From: Bacteroidota bacterium
GTDB lineage: Bacteria > Bacteroidota > Ignavibacteria > Kryptoniales > JAKASW01
DNA: 64,000 nucleotides
Reading direction: 5' to 3'
Assembly (NCBI GenBank): GCA_021811615.1
Contig: JAJZNW010000077.1
Span: forward strand, 1-64,000
Below, one piece after another: positions 26,263 through 35,829 of the stretch. Under the pieces are notes generated by a model. It saw only the letters and a program-made list of their open reading frames with translations. It was not told where the DNA came from and made no database searches. Made by a program: the position numbers and the translations under genes. Numbering within the stretch: position 1 is the first letter of the stretch; the number at the start of each line of letters is the position of its first letter.

Positions 26263-29200
26263 CTACATTTGGTATCGAATACCGATGTCAGCAGTGAGAC
26301 CATAATTCTCTTCATTCGTGAAGCCGCCTATTGACGGCTGGACGGACTTGTTCCACTCGCTATTCAGGTTACTTGCATCAAGAAAGAGCTGGAATCCCGG
26401 CAAGGGCAGATTTTGTTGGACCTGGACATCCATCCTGAAGTAATTAGAAGTGAACCCGTCCGTAACCGGATAATTGCCGATGTAACTGACTGAGTTGCCC
26501 TGGAACAGGAAAGACAACCTCGCCGAGAAACCTTCAAAGTCGTATCCGACATAAGCGTTCATCAAATTGTTCGGCTGATCGACCAGACGTCCGGAAACTG
26601 AACTATCCACAATGACGGTCTCACTCTTGTGTATCCCGTTTACGGTAGTGTAAATGGTTTTCTGGTCGATGAAGGGATAGGTAGCATTGGACGACATGAG
26701 AGTATAGTTGATGCCGGCAAGCAGGCCGCTGAAAGCGCCGGGCAGATACCAGAATCTCGTTTCGAAGCTGAATCCGAGTCCCCTCACGTAGGCCGCATAT
26801 TTGCTGTTCACGAACGTGAAGAACGTTGCAGCGTTGGCCTCCGGTGTCACGCCATTTATATTTATATCCGCAGCGTCCAAGAATCCCGGCGTCGGGGTGG
26901 ACAGGAGAGGATATTGGGTTGAATAGACAAAATTTTTCAGGGTCTTGTAAAATCCATCCACTGAGAACAGACCCAGAGAGTTACTGTATGCGGTGATTAT
27001 CAAGTCGTGGTTGAATGCCCGGCCTGGTGTAAGACTAGGGTTGCCTCCCCAAACAGTCCGTCTGTACGCATCGATGGCGAGGTGAGGCGACATTTCCGAA
27101 TAGGCAGGCCGCGCAAGAGTCTGAGTGTAGGCATACCGGATATTGAGCCAGTTCGTTATGTCGAATTTTGCCTGTACCATCGGCAAGAGGTAGTGATTCT
27201 GCGGATATGTTGTTACTGTGTCGATGGGTTGATTCTGCGGATCTCGATTGTCAACCAGGTTATATACCCGGTACAACCCCTTTTCCTGTTCAAAGCGCGC
27301 GCCGCCAACCACCATCAGGTTGCCTACGTTAAACTGCGCCATTGCGTACGCAGCGTAGTACTTATCGATGAATTTGTAGTCATTGGCCAGGGTTTGATAC
27401 GCTCCGTCAAACCATCCGCCGGGCTGGGAAACGTTAAAGAGCGGGCCGCTCGCGCTGAACAGCGGATTGGAGGCCACGTAGTTGACCATATTATTGAGCA
27501 ATCCGGCGTTTCCGGCCCAATAGAAGGGACCAAACTGATTATTCAGAAAAGAATTGTAAAGACTGGAATTTCCGGAAGTGAAACTGGTCGAAGGAAACTT
27601 TCCGGCTGCGGAATCGAACACCGCTGAGAAGTTGTTCCGGATCCCCGCTACTATCGAATCCTGAATGGGGGTTCCGGTACCCAACGCGGCGTAGGGAGTG
27701 TTCTGAGAATTCGTGATGTAATTGTAGCGATACTCTCCGCCGACCTTGAAGAATCCGGTGAAGTTCGAAGCAACGGTCAGAGGAATCTTGAAGTCCACCT
27801 TGTAGTGTTGGTCATTCTCTTTGTAATCGGAGCTGAGCAAAGAAACGGCATCCAGGTAGTTGGTCGCGTTGCCGTAGTAAGTGTCCAGATTTGTAAGATC
27901 CTGAGGAAGGGTGTTGGCGCTGATTCCTCCAGGAGCGACACCGCCGGTCTGGTTTAGCTGGAAGTTGGCCTCCGGGGGAAGGAGGTTCCGCGAGTAAGTA
28001 TTTGCGGCCAGCACATCCACTGACATGAAACCAAAATCGTTCTGCCACTCCAGTGAATTGACGGCCTGTGTGACGGTATTTTTTCCCGAAGTGAAACCGA
28101 AATTCATTCCGTGTCCGACGTAATCGAGCTGCTGAGTGTAGTCCTGGGCGTTGGAGACCAGCTCGCTGAACATATTGATGGACCTGATCACCCCGTGCGG
28201 AAGCTTGTAATCCAGAATCGCGTTTGCTCCATACCTGTTCCTGGTCTCTATGTGCCTGTCAAAGGTAACGCTGGTCACCTTCACCGGAGGGTAGCCGTTG
28301 GACAGGGGGGCATTGGTAACAGGGGCGTAACCGGCATTCATGATGTCTGCATCCCGGTTATATGACTCCGCATCGCCGAGGACGTAAACACCCAGCATGT
28401 TATTGAAAAACCTGTCGCTGGCCGATGCTACCGCCCTGTAGTTACCGTATGTGTTCGCCTTCTGCCCATAACCCGACTGCCAGAGAAGGTTGCTGTGAAA
28501 TCCCCTAGGTGCCTCTCTGAGCTGCATGTTCACATAACCTCCGACGGCATTCGCATTCATGTCGGGCGTCAGGTCTTTGTAAACTTCAATCGACTTGATC
28601 ATATAAGGTGTCACCGAGGCAAGGTCGACGCTCCTGGTGTTATTGAGAGAGCCTGCTGTCCCTCCCTGGGATGAAACGCCGATCTGGTCGCTCCCCGTGG
28701 ATGCCAGTGTTACACCGTTGATGGCGACCTCGTTATATTGAGGCTGCATGCCATTGATCACGACCTTCTGTGCTTCTCCGTCGCCCCTGACCACGGACAC
28801 TCCGGGGAGGCGGCCGATGGCACTCGCGGCATTGAAGTTCGGCAGCGATTGGATCTTCGCGGCGGACACGATATTGACGATCTTGTTCGACGCCAGCTGC
28901 TGGTTGATCGCCTGTATCTGACCTTCAGCCTGTGCAGTGACAACGACGACCTTACCTTGCACCGCCGTTGCGGTAAGGTAAAAATCCTTGGTGAGCGTCT
29001 GGTTGGCAGGCACGTCCACCTTCTCATCGAAGGGGGAGTAACCGACATATTGCACTACTATTGTTTGTTGGCCGGCCGGTACGTTGTGGATCACGAAACC
29101 GCCGTTTAGGTCCGTCGACGCCCCTATGCTCGTCCCCTTGACGAGCACTGTTGCACCCGGAAGGGCCTGCTTGGTATCCTTATCGAACACCCTTCCTTGA

Positions 29201-29304
29201 AGTGTCGCGGACCCGGCTGCGAAAACCGTTTGAGCGGCGAGGAATATTACCAGACCTGCCGCGATCTGAATGCTTGTGAGCAGTTGCCTGAACAGCTTTG
29301 GCAT
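26263..29304 (-). CDS. TonB-dependent outer membrane receptor (SusC-like, without SusD)
   Basis: A 1013-residue outer-membrane transporter expected to import oligosaccharides with energy from TonB. After the signal peptide comes a CarboxypepD-regulatory-like domain (about residues 32-115: LQGRVFDKDTKQALPGATV...DLNGGFVIHNVPAGQ). The plug follows (LPNFNAASAIGRLPGVSV...VVINGMQPQYNEVAINGV), and then a 22-strand-type barrel ending in an aromatic-rich strand (GLTADIGIRYQM). GGGAGAAGC precedes the ATG. No SusD-type lipoprotein is found beside it, so this is not a classic SusCD pair; the following T9SS proteins could supply surface capture. Substrate is inferred from the xylan genes downstream. Confidence 0.93.
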   Translation of the reverse strand: MPKLFRQLLTSIQIAAGLVIFLAAQTVFAAGSATLQGRVFDKDTKQALPGATVLVKGTSIGASTDLNGGFVIHNVPAGQQTIVVQYVGYSPFDEKVDVPANQTLTKDFYLTATAVQGKVVVVTAQAEGQIQAINQQLASNKIVNIVSAAKIQSLPNFNAASAIGRLPGVSVVRGDGEAQKVVINGMQPQYNEVAINGVTLASTGSDQIGVSSQGGTAGSLNNTRSVDLASVTPYMIKSIEVYKDLTPDMNANAVGGYVNMQLREAPRGFHSNLLWQSGYGQKANTYGNYRAVASASDRFFNNMLGVYVLGDAESYNRDADIMNAGYAPVTNAPLSNGYPPVKVTSVTFDRHIETRNRYGANAILDYKLPHGVIRSINMFSELVSNAQDYTQQLDYVGHGMNFGFTSGKNTVTQAVNSLEWQNDFGFMSVDVLAANTYSRNLLPPEANFQLNQTGGVAPGGISANTLPQDLTNLDTYYGNATNYLDAVSLLSSDYKENDQHYKVDFKIPLTVASNFTGFFKVGGEYRYNYITNSQNTPYAALGTGTPIQDSIVAGIRNNFSAVFDSAAGKFPSTSFTSGNSSLYNSFLNNQFGPFYWAGNAGLLNNMVNYVASNPLFSASGPLFNVSQPGGWFDGAYQTLANDYKFIDKYYAAYAMAQFNVGNLMVVGGARFEQEKGLYRVYNLVDNRDPQNQPIDTVTTYPQNHYLLPMVQAKFDITNWLNIRYAYTQTLARPAYSEMSPHLAIDAYRRTVWGGNPSLTPGRAFNHDLIITAYSNSLGLFSVDGFYKTLKNFVYSTQYPLLSTPTPGFLDAADININGVTPEANAATFFTFVNSKYAAYVRGLGFSFETRFWYLPGAFSGLLAGINYTLMSSNATYPFIDQKTIYTTVNGIHKSETVIVDSSVSGRLVDQPNNLMNAYVGYDFEGFSARLSFLFQGNSVSYIGNYPVTDGFTSNYFRMDVQVQQNLPLPGFQLFLDASNLNSEWNKSVQPSIGGFTNEENYGLTADIGIRYQM

Positions 29305-29981
29305 GTGCTTCTCCCTTTTTTGAATTGTAAAACAAACACCTTAGGTCAAAATCAAATTCCGATGTATCCGGCAGCGCAACTTCCTGAAACGTCGCCGGAG
29401 TTACTGAATGAATACTGGTTCAAGCCTTAATCAAATCTCATGTAGCCTTTCCTTTCGTCGTGTGTTTTTCTGAATCGCACCCGTCCATACCTCAACGCCA
29501 CGGAGAAAGAATCACCCCTCCCATTTCCCGATCGAGACATATGGGGGTGCATTTGGCGGCAATAGTAAGTTGCCGGCCGCAAACCGTTCAATGGGGTGAG
29601 ATGCGTGTGATGAGAAAACTCAAAGGGCGGGATTTGTTTGGCATTCTCCCGGTCGGCCGGGGGGAGGTCTTTTCGCTCTGTCGCAGAAGCGACACGGCAA
29701 TCCATGCCGTGGGCCTGGCCCGGCAATGAGGCGACAACGGATTTGCTCTCCGCTGCCGTTGTGCCGTTCTTCCTTTTGAGAAACCCTACCGGGGTTTCCG
29801 GATCAAAGAATCGCGGTAACCTTCTCCGAAGGTTTGTTACGACTGCCTTTTCCGTAAAGGTGGTGCTTAGGCATCTTGCCTGTTGCAGATACATCGTACT
29901 TGCTGCTGCTCCATTTAATTGGTGCGTCGTCGAATTCAATCACGCATAATGGTGCACAGATAATATTTGTTTCCATGAATA
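29305..29981. other. Intergenic region upstream of the TonB receptor, 677 bp
   Basis: The part next to the receptor is AT-rich and likely holds its promoter (a TACAAT hexamer lies about 22 bases before the start). The middle has open frames with no family resemblance. A REP-like element is at 29780-29840. I see no gene. Confidence 0.55.
29780..29840. repeat. REP-like double hairpin
   Basis: Two small palindromes in a row: GAAACCC/GGGTTTC (29780-29798) and AACCTT/AAGGTT (29818-29834), the latter flanked by GTAAC-type inverted bases. The core AACCTT...AAGGTT resembles that of the element at 7347-7373. Confidence 0.5.
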
Positions 29982-31535
29982 TCAACTTACTTCGAAAGCC
30001 TTGTGTCTTTCTGCCAGCTCGTTCTGGATCTGAAGGTTCAGTTTCTTGTCGATGCCGTAGAAGAAGATCGCAACGACACCTATGAAGAACGTCAGGGCCG
30101 GGTAAAGGCTCGACGCCATGCGAATTCCGAACAATGCGTGAGCCGTCTGCGCGACGTTAGGCACATAGCCGTATCCAGAGAGTATCCAGCCGCAGATCGC
30201 GCCGCCTAACCCGAGCCCGGCTTTCAGACCGAAAACTATCCCCGCAAATACAAGTCCCGTCGCCCGCCTGTTCGATTTCCATTCCGAGTAATCCGCAACG
30301 TCAGCCATCATCGCCCACAAGAGGGGGATGGTCGGTCCGTAAGCGAGTGACTTCAGGATGTTCAGCAGAAACGCCATGCCGATAGCCTGTGCGGGCAGCA
30401 ATATGAACAATCCGGTGAACAGCGCCGTGAAGAAAAGCCCGACCATGAACACTGCCTTCTTGCCGAATCGCGTCGCAAGGGCAGTCGAGACGATGACACC
30501 GATTATGGTGACGAATTGTCCCGCCATGTTGAACAGGCTGAATCCCACCGATGCGGTATTGCTCCCGTCTTTGCTGACGATAAGTCCGAAAGCGTTCATG
30601 ATACCGTACACGAAGCCGCCGTGTCCCGAACTGACTTTTCCGAGTCCGATCGACTGGAGGAAATTAAACAGCGCATTCTTGTCGGCGTAATATGTGAAAT
30701 AGTAAAACATCCCGCTTCCCCACATCGCGAGAGTGATGAAGACGAATAACGTGGCAACGAACATCGAAATCCATGGCCCGGTCTTAAGCAGGCCCAGCAG
30801 GTCCTTCTTCGGTGAAGACTTCTGCTTGGGATCCGGCTTTATCCTCTCTTTGGCCGCAAAAAAGGTTATGAGAAGAAAGACAACTATTATGATGCCATAG
30901 ACACCCATCGTCATCGACCATCCCTTCTGGGCATCTCCGTGGCCGAACTTATCGACCAGCGGAAGAGTCAAACCCTGGACAAGGAAAGCGATCGACATAG
31001 AAAAGAAAAAGCGGAAAGAGGAGAGAGACGTTCTTTCATTTACATCGCCCGTCATCACGCCGTTGAGAGCCGAGTAAGGTGTATTGTTCATCGAATAGAA
31101 AGCCATCAACAGGATGTAAGTCACGTAAGCGTAAACGAGTTTTCCCGTTGCACCGAAGTGAGGAGTGGTGAACGCGAAGATGAATACCGCGGCAAACGGT
31201 ACGGCCGTCCATAGAACCCAGGGACGGAACTTCCCCCACTTCGTCTGCGTCTTGTCAGCCATGATGCCAACGAAGGGATCAAAGAACGCATCCCAAAACC
31301 GTCCGACGAGCAAAAGTATCCCTGCCGAGACCGCACTGATACCGAAGACGTCTGTGTAAAATGGAAGCTGGAATATCAACATTGTCTGGAAGACGAAGTT
31401 TGCCGCACCGTCTCCCAGGCCGTACCCGACCTTTTCCCTTACGGAGAGTTTGCCGAACGCTTCGCGTATCGCGGCCTCTGCCGCATTTTTCTTCGCGTTA
31501 TCGTCCAAAAGCAGTCCTTCAGTGCTGTTCTCCAA
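29982..31535 (-). CDS. GPH family glycoside/pentoside:cation symporter (MFS)
   Basis: A 517-residue inner-membrane transporter with about 12 hydrophobic segments. The N-terminal phrase KVGYGLGDGAANFVFQ and the loop DPFVGIMADKTQTKWGKFRPWVLW are typical of the glycoside-pentoside-hexuronide symporters (MelB/XynP/UidB type). It would carry xylosides or glucuronate-bearing oligosaccharides from periplasm to cytoplasm with Na+ or H+. The start is TTG 31535 with AGGGTGA a few bases upstream; the 35 residues before the first membrane segment are longer than usual, so an internal start is possible. Its placement at the head of the xylan locus, downstream of a consensus promoter, suggests substrate-controlled expression. 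Confidence 0.88.
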   Translation of the reverse strand: MENSTEGLLLDDNAKKNAAEAAIREAFGKLSVREKVGYGLGDGAANFVFQTMLIFQLPFYTDVFGISAVSAGILLLVGRFWDAFFDPFVGIMADKTQTKWGKFRPWVLWTAVPFAAVFIFAFTTPHFGATGKLVYAYVTYILLMAFYSMNNTPYSALNGVMTGDVNERTSLSSFRFFFSMSIAFLVQGLTLPLVDKFGHGDAQKGWSMTMGVYGIIIVVFLLITFFAAKERIKPDPKQKSSPKKDLLGLLKTGPWISMFVATLFVFITLAMWGSGMFYYFTYYADKNALFNFLQSIGLGKVSSGHGGFVYGIMNAFGLIVSKDGSNTASVGFSLFNMAGQFVTIIGVIVSTALATRFGKKAVFMVGLFFTALFTGLFILLPAQAIGMAFLLNILKSLAYGPTIPLLWAMMADVADYSEWKSNRRATGLVFAGIVFGLKAGLGLGGAICGWILSGYGYVPNVAQTAHALFGIRMASSLYPALTFFIGVVAIFFYGIDKKLNLQIQNELAERHKAFEVS

Positions 31536-32166
31536 TGATTCACCCTGGATAAGTTTGAGTTACTGAACTGTATTTCAATCTATGAATACGACCGCTGTTT
31601 ACGCGTGACGCGTGACAAATGTGCCGCCATGATAAATCTTGGACCAAAGGATTCTTGATGTCCCGTTCGGTTGTGGTATGGAGAGAACCGGCTGGGTTAG
31701 TCAAATGAATTAACAAATTGCCGGGAGTATAGAATGCGGAGCGTAGAAACGACTTGGCTGACGAAACGGATCGAAAGATACCGCATCCTCCTGATCCGGT
31801 ACGGACGCAACCATTCGTAGGATGAAACCGTGGGCCGCTGAGACACGAACCCACTTCTGCATGGAACGCCAACGTCAGCTCTCTTCCCCCGATGCTAAGC
31901 ATTTGCGCTTCTCCTCCTTCGATGGTCGCTTAGTTCAATGGATCGGCATCACCACCTTACGGTACTTTCAGCCGAGCATCTCTTCGATTATCAGTATCTT
32001 ACCGTGCCAACAGAATCGACGACTGTACAAACCGTCACCTCTCTCAAGTCTCACGATCGAATCCACATCAGGTGACAGAACCGAATAAGGTGATCCTCAA
32101 TCAACCACCTGCACCATAATTACATACAGGCCTTAGAGCAGACTTGCTACAACAGTTCAATTCTAT

Positions 32167-32208
32167 TTGAACCGGTTTAATTATACAAACATTAAAATCT
32201 AATGTCAA
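32167..32208 (-). promoter_or_regulatory. Consensus sigma70-type promoter with LacI-type operator
   Basis: On the minus strand a perfect TTGACA (32208-32203) and perfect TATAAT (32185-32180) are separated by 17 bases. Directly downstream, at the expected transcription start, is the near-palindrome TTAAACCGGTTCAA (32180-32167) with a perfect AACCGGTT core and central CG, the form of many LacI-family operators. It points toward the xylan locus (GPH symporter). The regulator is not in the window. Confidence 0.7.
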
Positions 32209-32455
32209 CAACAAACCACCGGATGCTTCGCGAAATCCTCTGTTCACGTGGGGGAGGAAGACTCTTTGTGGGAACCAACAAATCGACTCCTTTCTACCGG
32301 CGATGTTTATCATTAAAATTTTGAAAAACAAAAGGTCTCACGATTCGGCCGAACAAATTGAAAGGCAAGTCATACCAAAATTGGTTAACTGCGTATGATA
32401 GTAACAATAAGAACCATTAACTGGTGCCCGAATCCTATCCCGCGGGAAAAGAAAT

Positions 32456-32506
32456 TGAAAAGGCCGGGGCGAAACGGCGCTGCAGCGCACATCTCGTCCC
32501 GGCCTT
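32456..32506 (-). terminator. Terminator of the porter-SGNH-FucP-ROK operon
   Basis: Minus-strand stem AAGGCCGGG...CCCGGCCTT with an extra CGA/TCG pairing and an inner GCGCTGCAGCGC hairpin, followed by TTTTC. It begins about 34 bases after the ROK stop codon. Confidence 0.75.
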
Positions 32507-32539
32507 CGAACGGTCGTTGATCGGCTGACCAGGGTTCGT

Positions 32540-33643
32540 CTATTTGTCCAATGAATTCAAAGCAAAAGCGTAGGCGCCGATGGCTATGGCTTCACTAGTC
32601 CCGATCTTCGAGATACCGACTCCGATCCTCATCTCCGAATCATATTTGACCTTTTTCTTCGAGCCGTAGACGGTTATCTCCTTCGTCAAGCCGCGTACGA
32701 ATTTCTCCCGGTCAGCTTCGTCCTCGAGGTTATAGACTCTGGCGGCGAGGCGGTGGAACTTGCTGCCGTTAGGGGATGTGAAAGTGCCGTTCATCTCTTC
32801 GACCAAATAGGGAAGGAAGACCGATGAGGCACCCGCGAGGCCACCACCGATCACCACCAATCCGTCAATCAGCGTGATCGCGTTTGATATCGCATCGCCA
32901 GCGGCCTCAGCCATCTCCCGGAACGCCGAGATTGCCGCCTGTTTGTTGCCTTTCTTTTCTCCGATCGCTATTTCATATATATCCTTCGGTTCGGGAGCCT
33001 CTTCGAAATTAATCTTCGCCTCGTTGGCGTAACCTCTTTTTACTCCTCTGATGCTCGCGTGCTCTTCGACATTCATAGCTGGATTGAGTTTGTCCCTGAG
33101 AAGCCAGACCTCACCGGCAATCGAGTTATCTCCGACGAACAGAGTGCCGTCGCGCACGATGCCGCCTCCGAAGCCGGTACCGAGGGTCAGACCGAGAAGA
33201 TTTTTGTATCTTTTGGGACTTCCTGCCTTTTCCAGAAGCTGATTCACATACGGGAGAAAACCGGCGATCGCTTCGCCGTAGGCATAAAGGTCACCGTCAT
33301 TATTTATGAAGACCGGAAGGCCGAATTTTTCCTCGAGCATCGGGCCGAGCGCGATGCCGCCGCGGAACGCTGGGAGGTTGGGAAGATCCCCGATTATTCC
33401 GTTCGGATAGTCGGCCGGACCGGGGAAAGCAAAGCTGATCGCGACAGGCTTCTCTTTCAATCCGGACTTCACGCGGTTGAATCCGTCCGCGATTGTAGCC
33501 ATGCATCGGTCCAAATTGTCGGCGTTAGAGGGAAGCGTGATCTCCTTGAGGACCTGCTTATTTCCGCTTATCGCCGTGAATACTAAATTGGTTCCCCCGG
33601 CGTCCAGTGTCATTACTGTTCGTTTATCATTATCGTACTTCAT
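32540..33643 (-). CDS. ROK family sugar kinase (glucokinase-like)
   Basis: Cytoplasmic kinase of 367 residues that should phosphorylate an imported hexose. The phosphate-binding motif is LDAGGTNLVF, the catalytic aspartate lies in INNDGDLYAYGE, and the second glycine motif is LGLTLGTGFGGG. The cysteine zinc motif common in ROK repressors and many ROK kinases (CxCGxxGC) is absent; the equivalent stretch reads EEHASIRGVKRGY. No DNA-binding domain is present, so it is an enzyme rather than a repressor. It is the last gene of a four-gene operon after two different sugar transporters, 10 bases behind the FucP-like gene. The specific sugar cannot be read from the sequence. Confidence 0.88.
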   Translation of the reverse strand: MKYDNDKRTVMTLDAGGTNLVFTAISGNKQVLKEITLPSNADNLDRCMATIADGFNRVKSGLKEKPVAISFAFPGPADYPNGIIGDLPNLPAFRGGIALGPMLEEKFGLPVFINNDGDLYAYGEAIAGFLPYVNQLLEKAGSPKRYKNLLGLTLGTGFGGGIVRDGTLFVGDNSIAGEVWLLRDKLNPAMNVEEHASIRGVKRGYANEAKINFEEAPEPKDIYEIAIGEKKGNKQAAISAFREMAEAAGDAISNAITLIDGLVVIGGGLAGASSVFLPYLVEEMNGTFTSPNGSKFHRLAARVYNLEDEADREKFVRGLTKEITVYGSKKKVKYDSEMRIGVGISKIGTSEAIAIGAYAFALNSLDK

Positions 33644-33653
33644 TTTAAAACCT

Positions 33654-34826
33654 TCATGCTTGGGATGTTCTTAAATTCTTGATTGAGGTCCATGCTATAT
33701 ACAGGAAAGCTATGAGAGGGACAAAGAAGCCGTACTCGAGTTTCGTCTGATCCGCGATAAAGCCCATCAAAGGCGGGAGGAACGCTCCACCCACGATCGC
33801 TGTCACCATAAGGCCGGACAGCTCGTCCGATTTATCAGGCATCGCATCCACCGTAATCGAGAATATCAGCGGGAAAACGTTTCCGAAGGCGAGACCCGTA
33901 ACAATCACGCAAGCCACGACTACCCCGGCGATTCCGGTAAACAAACCGAGTATTGCCAGGATCGAGATCGCCACCGTGCTGATGAGGAATTTCCGGGGGG
34001 ACATCCAGTTCAGTATCACGCCGCCGAGAAATCTTCCGATCATCAGGCAGGTGAAGAAGAGCCCGGTGCCGAGCAATCCCACCTTTTCCACGTTCACTCC
34101 GAACTTCGAGTGGAGGTAGAGAGGTATGCCGGAACTCATGCATACTTCCGAGCCGACATAGAGGAAAATCGCCGCGACCATCATGGCGACATAGCCGTTC
34201 TTCAGAAGGGCAAGACACGACTTCAAAGTCACCGGCGCCTTTTCGTTTTCCGCTTTCTCCTCTACTTTCAGCGTCGCGACAAAGATGATGGTAATTATCA
34301 CGAGAACTGAGTAAATCGGGAAGAGGACTTTCCAGCTCGCTCCGGAATAGTAAGCGGTGATTGCCGGGATGGAGACTGCTATCGTAGGTATGATCGGACC
34401 CGTGAGTGAGCCGATCGCCTTCACGAACTGTCCCAGGGACAAGTTCCTCGAATATTTCCCTTCAGGAGAGACATCTCTCATTATCGGGTTGCCGGCCACC
34501 TGAAGTATCGTTGCACCTGCGCCGAGGAACAGGACCGTCACGAGGAGAACGCCGAACGACGACAGGCCGAAATTAGGTATGAGAATTCCGAGAAGCATAA
34601 CCGATAGCCCGAGTAGAAGGATGAATTTTCTTCCTTTCTTTGCCTGGTATACGCCCATCGGAACGGAAATTATGCCGAACATTATGAAACCCATGAACGC
34701 CGTAAGGAAAGCGACGGTGTTGGAGAGGTGGAACTCGCCCTTGGCAAGCGAAACGAATGGGCCGACCGCGTCGCCGAATCCCATTGCGAGGAAAGCGAGA
34801 AAGACGGGAAGCGTCTTATTCTTCAT
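33654..34826 (-). CDS. FHS-type MFS sugar permease (FucP/GlcP-like)
   Basis: A 390-residue inner-membrane protein with about 12 hydrophobic segments. The pattern (AMGFGDAVGPFVSLAKGEFHLS, then GAGATILQVAGNPIMRDVSP) fits the fucose-galactose-glucose:H+ symporter family, in which the AGNP-type motif is characteristic. GGAGTGATAT precedes the ATG. It sits between a secreted or periplasmic SGNH hydrolase and a ROK kinase, so it likely brings the released sugar to the kinase. Confidence 0.87.
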   Translation of the reverse strand: MKNKTLPVFLAFLAMGFGDAVGPFVSLAKGEFHLSNTVAFLTAFMGFIMFGIISVPMGVYQAKKGRKFILLLGLSVMLLGILIPNFGLSSFGVLLVTVLFLGAGATILQVAGNPIMRDVSPEGKYSRNLSLGQFVKAIGSLTGPIIPTIAVSIPAITAYYSGASWKVLFPIYSVLVIITIIFVATLKVEEKAENEKAPVTLKSCLALLKNGYVAMMVAAIFLYVGSEVCMSSGIPLYLHSKFGVNVEKVGLLGTGLFFTCLMIGRFLGGVILNWMSPRKFLISTVAISILAILGLFTGIAGVVVACVIVTGLAFGNVFPLIFSITVDAMPDKSDELSGLMVTAIVGGAFLPPLMGFIADQTKLEYGFFVPLIAFLYIAWTSIKNLRTSQA

Positions 34827-34888
34827 ATATCACTCCGTTCAATTTTTTTGTTTGATGTGTTTTTCATTCTCAAGCGTGATCTTCAGGG

Positions 34889-35779
34889 TCAGCGATCTTT
34901 CGCCACCTCCACCTTTATCATGCTCGTGTCACAAACTGTTCCTGAGGTTATCAAAGTGTAAACGCTCGTCCGTTCCGGATGCACGACCAGCGAATCCGAT
35001 TCGTTCACTTTCCGGCCGTCAAGGGTCACGCCTGATCCTTTCGTCGTTTGCCAGTATAACGTAACCGGTCCTGCCGCGGTAAGCCGGTTCCTGCTCGCGC
35101 TGAAATTTCTTATGACCCCGGACGGACTACTTTCGATCGCATCGTAGACAATCCGGGCCATAATTGAATCACCTGTCGAATCGGGATGGACTCCATCGAA
35201 GAAATCCGCGCTGTCCTTCGTCATGTCGTCGTAATAATCGATCAGCGACGTATTCGATGAAATCTGCACCGCCCTGATGATCGGAATCACCTGCAGATGA
35301 ACGATGGAATCGGTGATGCCGAATTTCGAATGGAACACCGGCGGCGGGAGGCAGACGAAGATTTGCACTTTCGGATTGACTTCTCTAAACGCCTTCATCA
35401 TGTCCATGTAGTCGTCGAAAAAGTCAGCTTTGTATTTCCAGTTCCACGGCTTGCTGTCGTTAGTACCGAGGCAGATCGTGACTATTTCAGGTTTAAAGGC
35501 GAGAGCTTCTCTGTAAAATCTCTCTTTCCAGTACGGGTAGTCGCCCTTCTTCAGCATAGTCCTGCCGCTGACGCCGAAGTTCCTGACGTCATAACCATTC
35601 CCGAGCAGTCTCCCAAGCTGCTGCGGGTAGGCGCTGTTCCGATCGGGGAGGCCGTACCCGATCGTTATACTGTTCCCGACACAAGCGACACGAACCGGCG
35701 GCATCTGTGCCGCGGCCGTGACAAAGCTCAGCAAAGAAAGGGCGATAACCATCCTGGCAACATTTAACATCTTCACCAT
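34889..35779 (-). CDS. Exported SGNH/GDSL hydrolase with C-terminal Ig-like domain
   Basis: About 296 residues. The start ATG 35779 follows AAGGTG and yields a signal peptide (MLNVARMVIALSLLSFVTAAAQ); the longer frame to 36085 would overlap the porter gene and is not credible. SGNH blocks: VGNSITIGYG with the nucleophile serine, NFGVSGRTM, LGTNDSKPW and DGVHPDSTGD with the Asp/His pair. A beta-rich tail of about 80 residues follows (ASRNRLTAAGPVTLYWQTTKG). It is likely a carbohydrate esterase that deacylates a sugar before import. Sequence alone does not separate it from a lipase-like or thioesterase-like GDSL enzyme. Confidence 0.85.
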   Translation of the reverse strand: MVKMLNVARMVIALSLLSFVTAAAQMPPVRVACVGNSITIGYGLPDRNSAYPQQLGRLLGNGYDVRNFGVSGRTMLKKGDYPYWKERFYREALAFKPEIVTICLGTNDSKPWNWKYKADFFDDYMDMMKAFREVNPKVQIFVCLPPPVFHSKFGITDSIVHLQVIPIIRAVQISSNTSLIDYYDDMTKDSADFFDGVHPDSTGDSIMARIVYDAIESSPSGVIRNFSASRNRLTAAGPVTLYWQTTKGSGVTLDGRKVNESDSLVVHPERTSVYTLITSGTVCDTSMIKVEVAKDR

Positions 35780-35829
35780 TTTCACCTTAATCTGTTTCCT
35801 GATCAATGCAAAACTATTTGCCTGCCGGT

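Larger units (their letters stand above)
31536..32539. other. Long non-coding region between the two sugar loci, 1 kb
   Basis: The region holds the ROK gene terminator (32456-32506), an AT-rich promoter/operator on the minus strand (32167-32208), and about 630 bp of leader before the GPH symporter start. The leader includes a GACGCGTGACGCGTGAC repeat near 31600. No open frame here has recognisable protein features. Confidence 0.6.

Noticed and set aside
29305-29340. TTGACC/TACAAT promoter before the TonB receptor
   Set aside because: The spacing is only 14 bases, so I mention the TACAAT but do not claim a full promoter.
29427-29939. Minus-strand 170-codon frame between the symporter and the TonB receptor
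   Set aside because: It reads through REP-like sequence and has a composition unlike the neighbouring proteins.
31540-31902. Minus-strand 120-codon frame upstream of the GPH symporter
   Set aside because: No recognisable features and it overlaps the likely leader; I treat it as non-coding.
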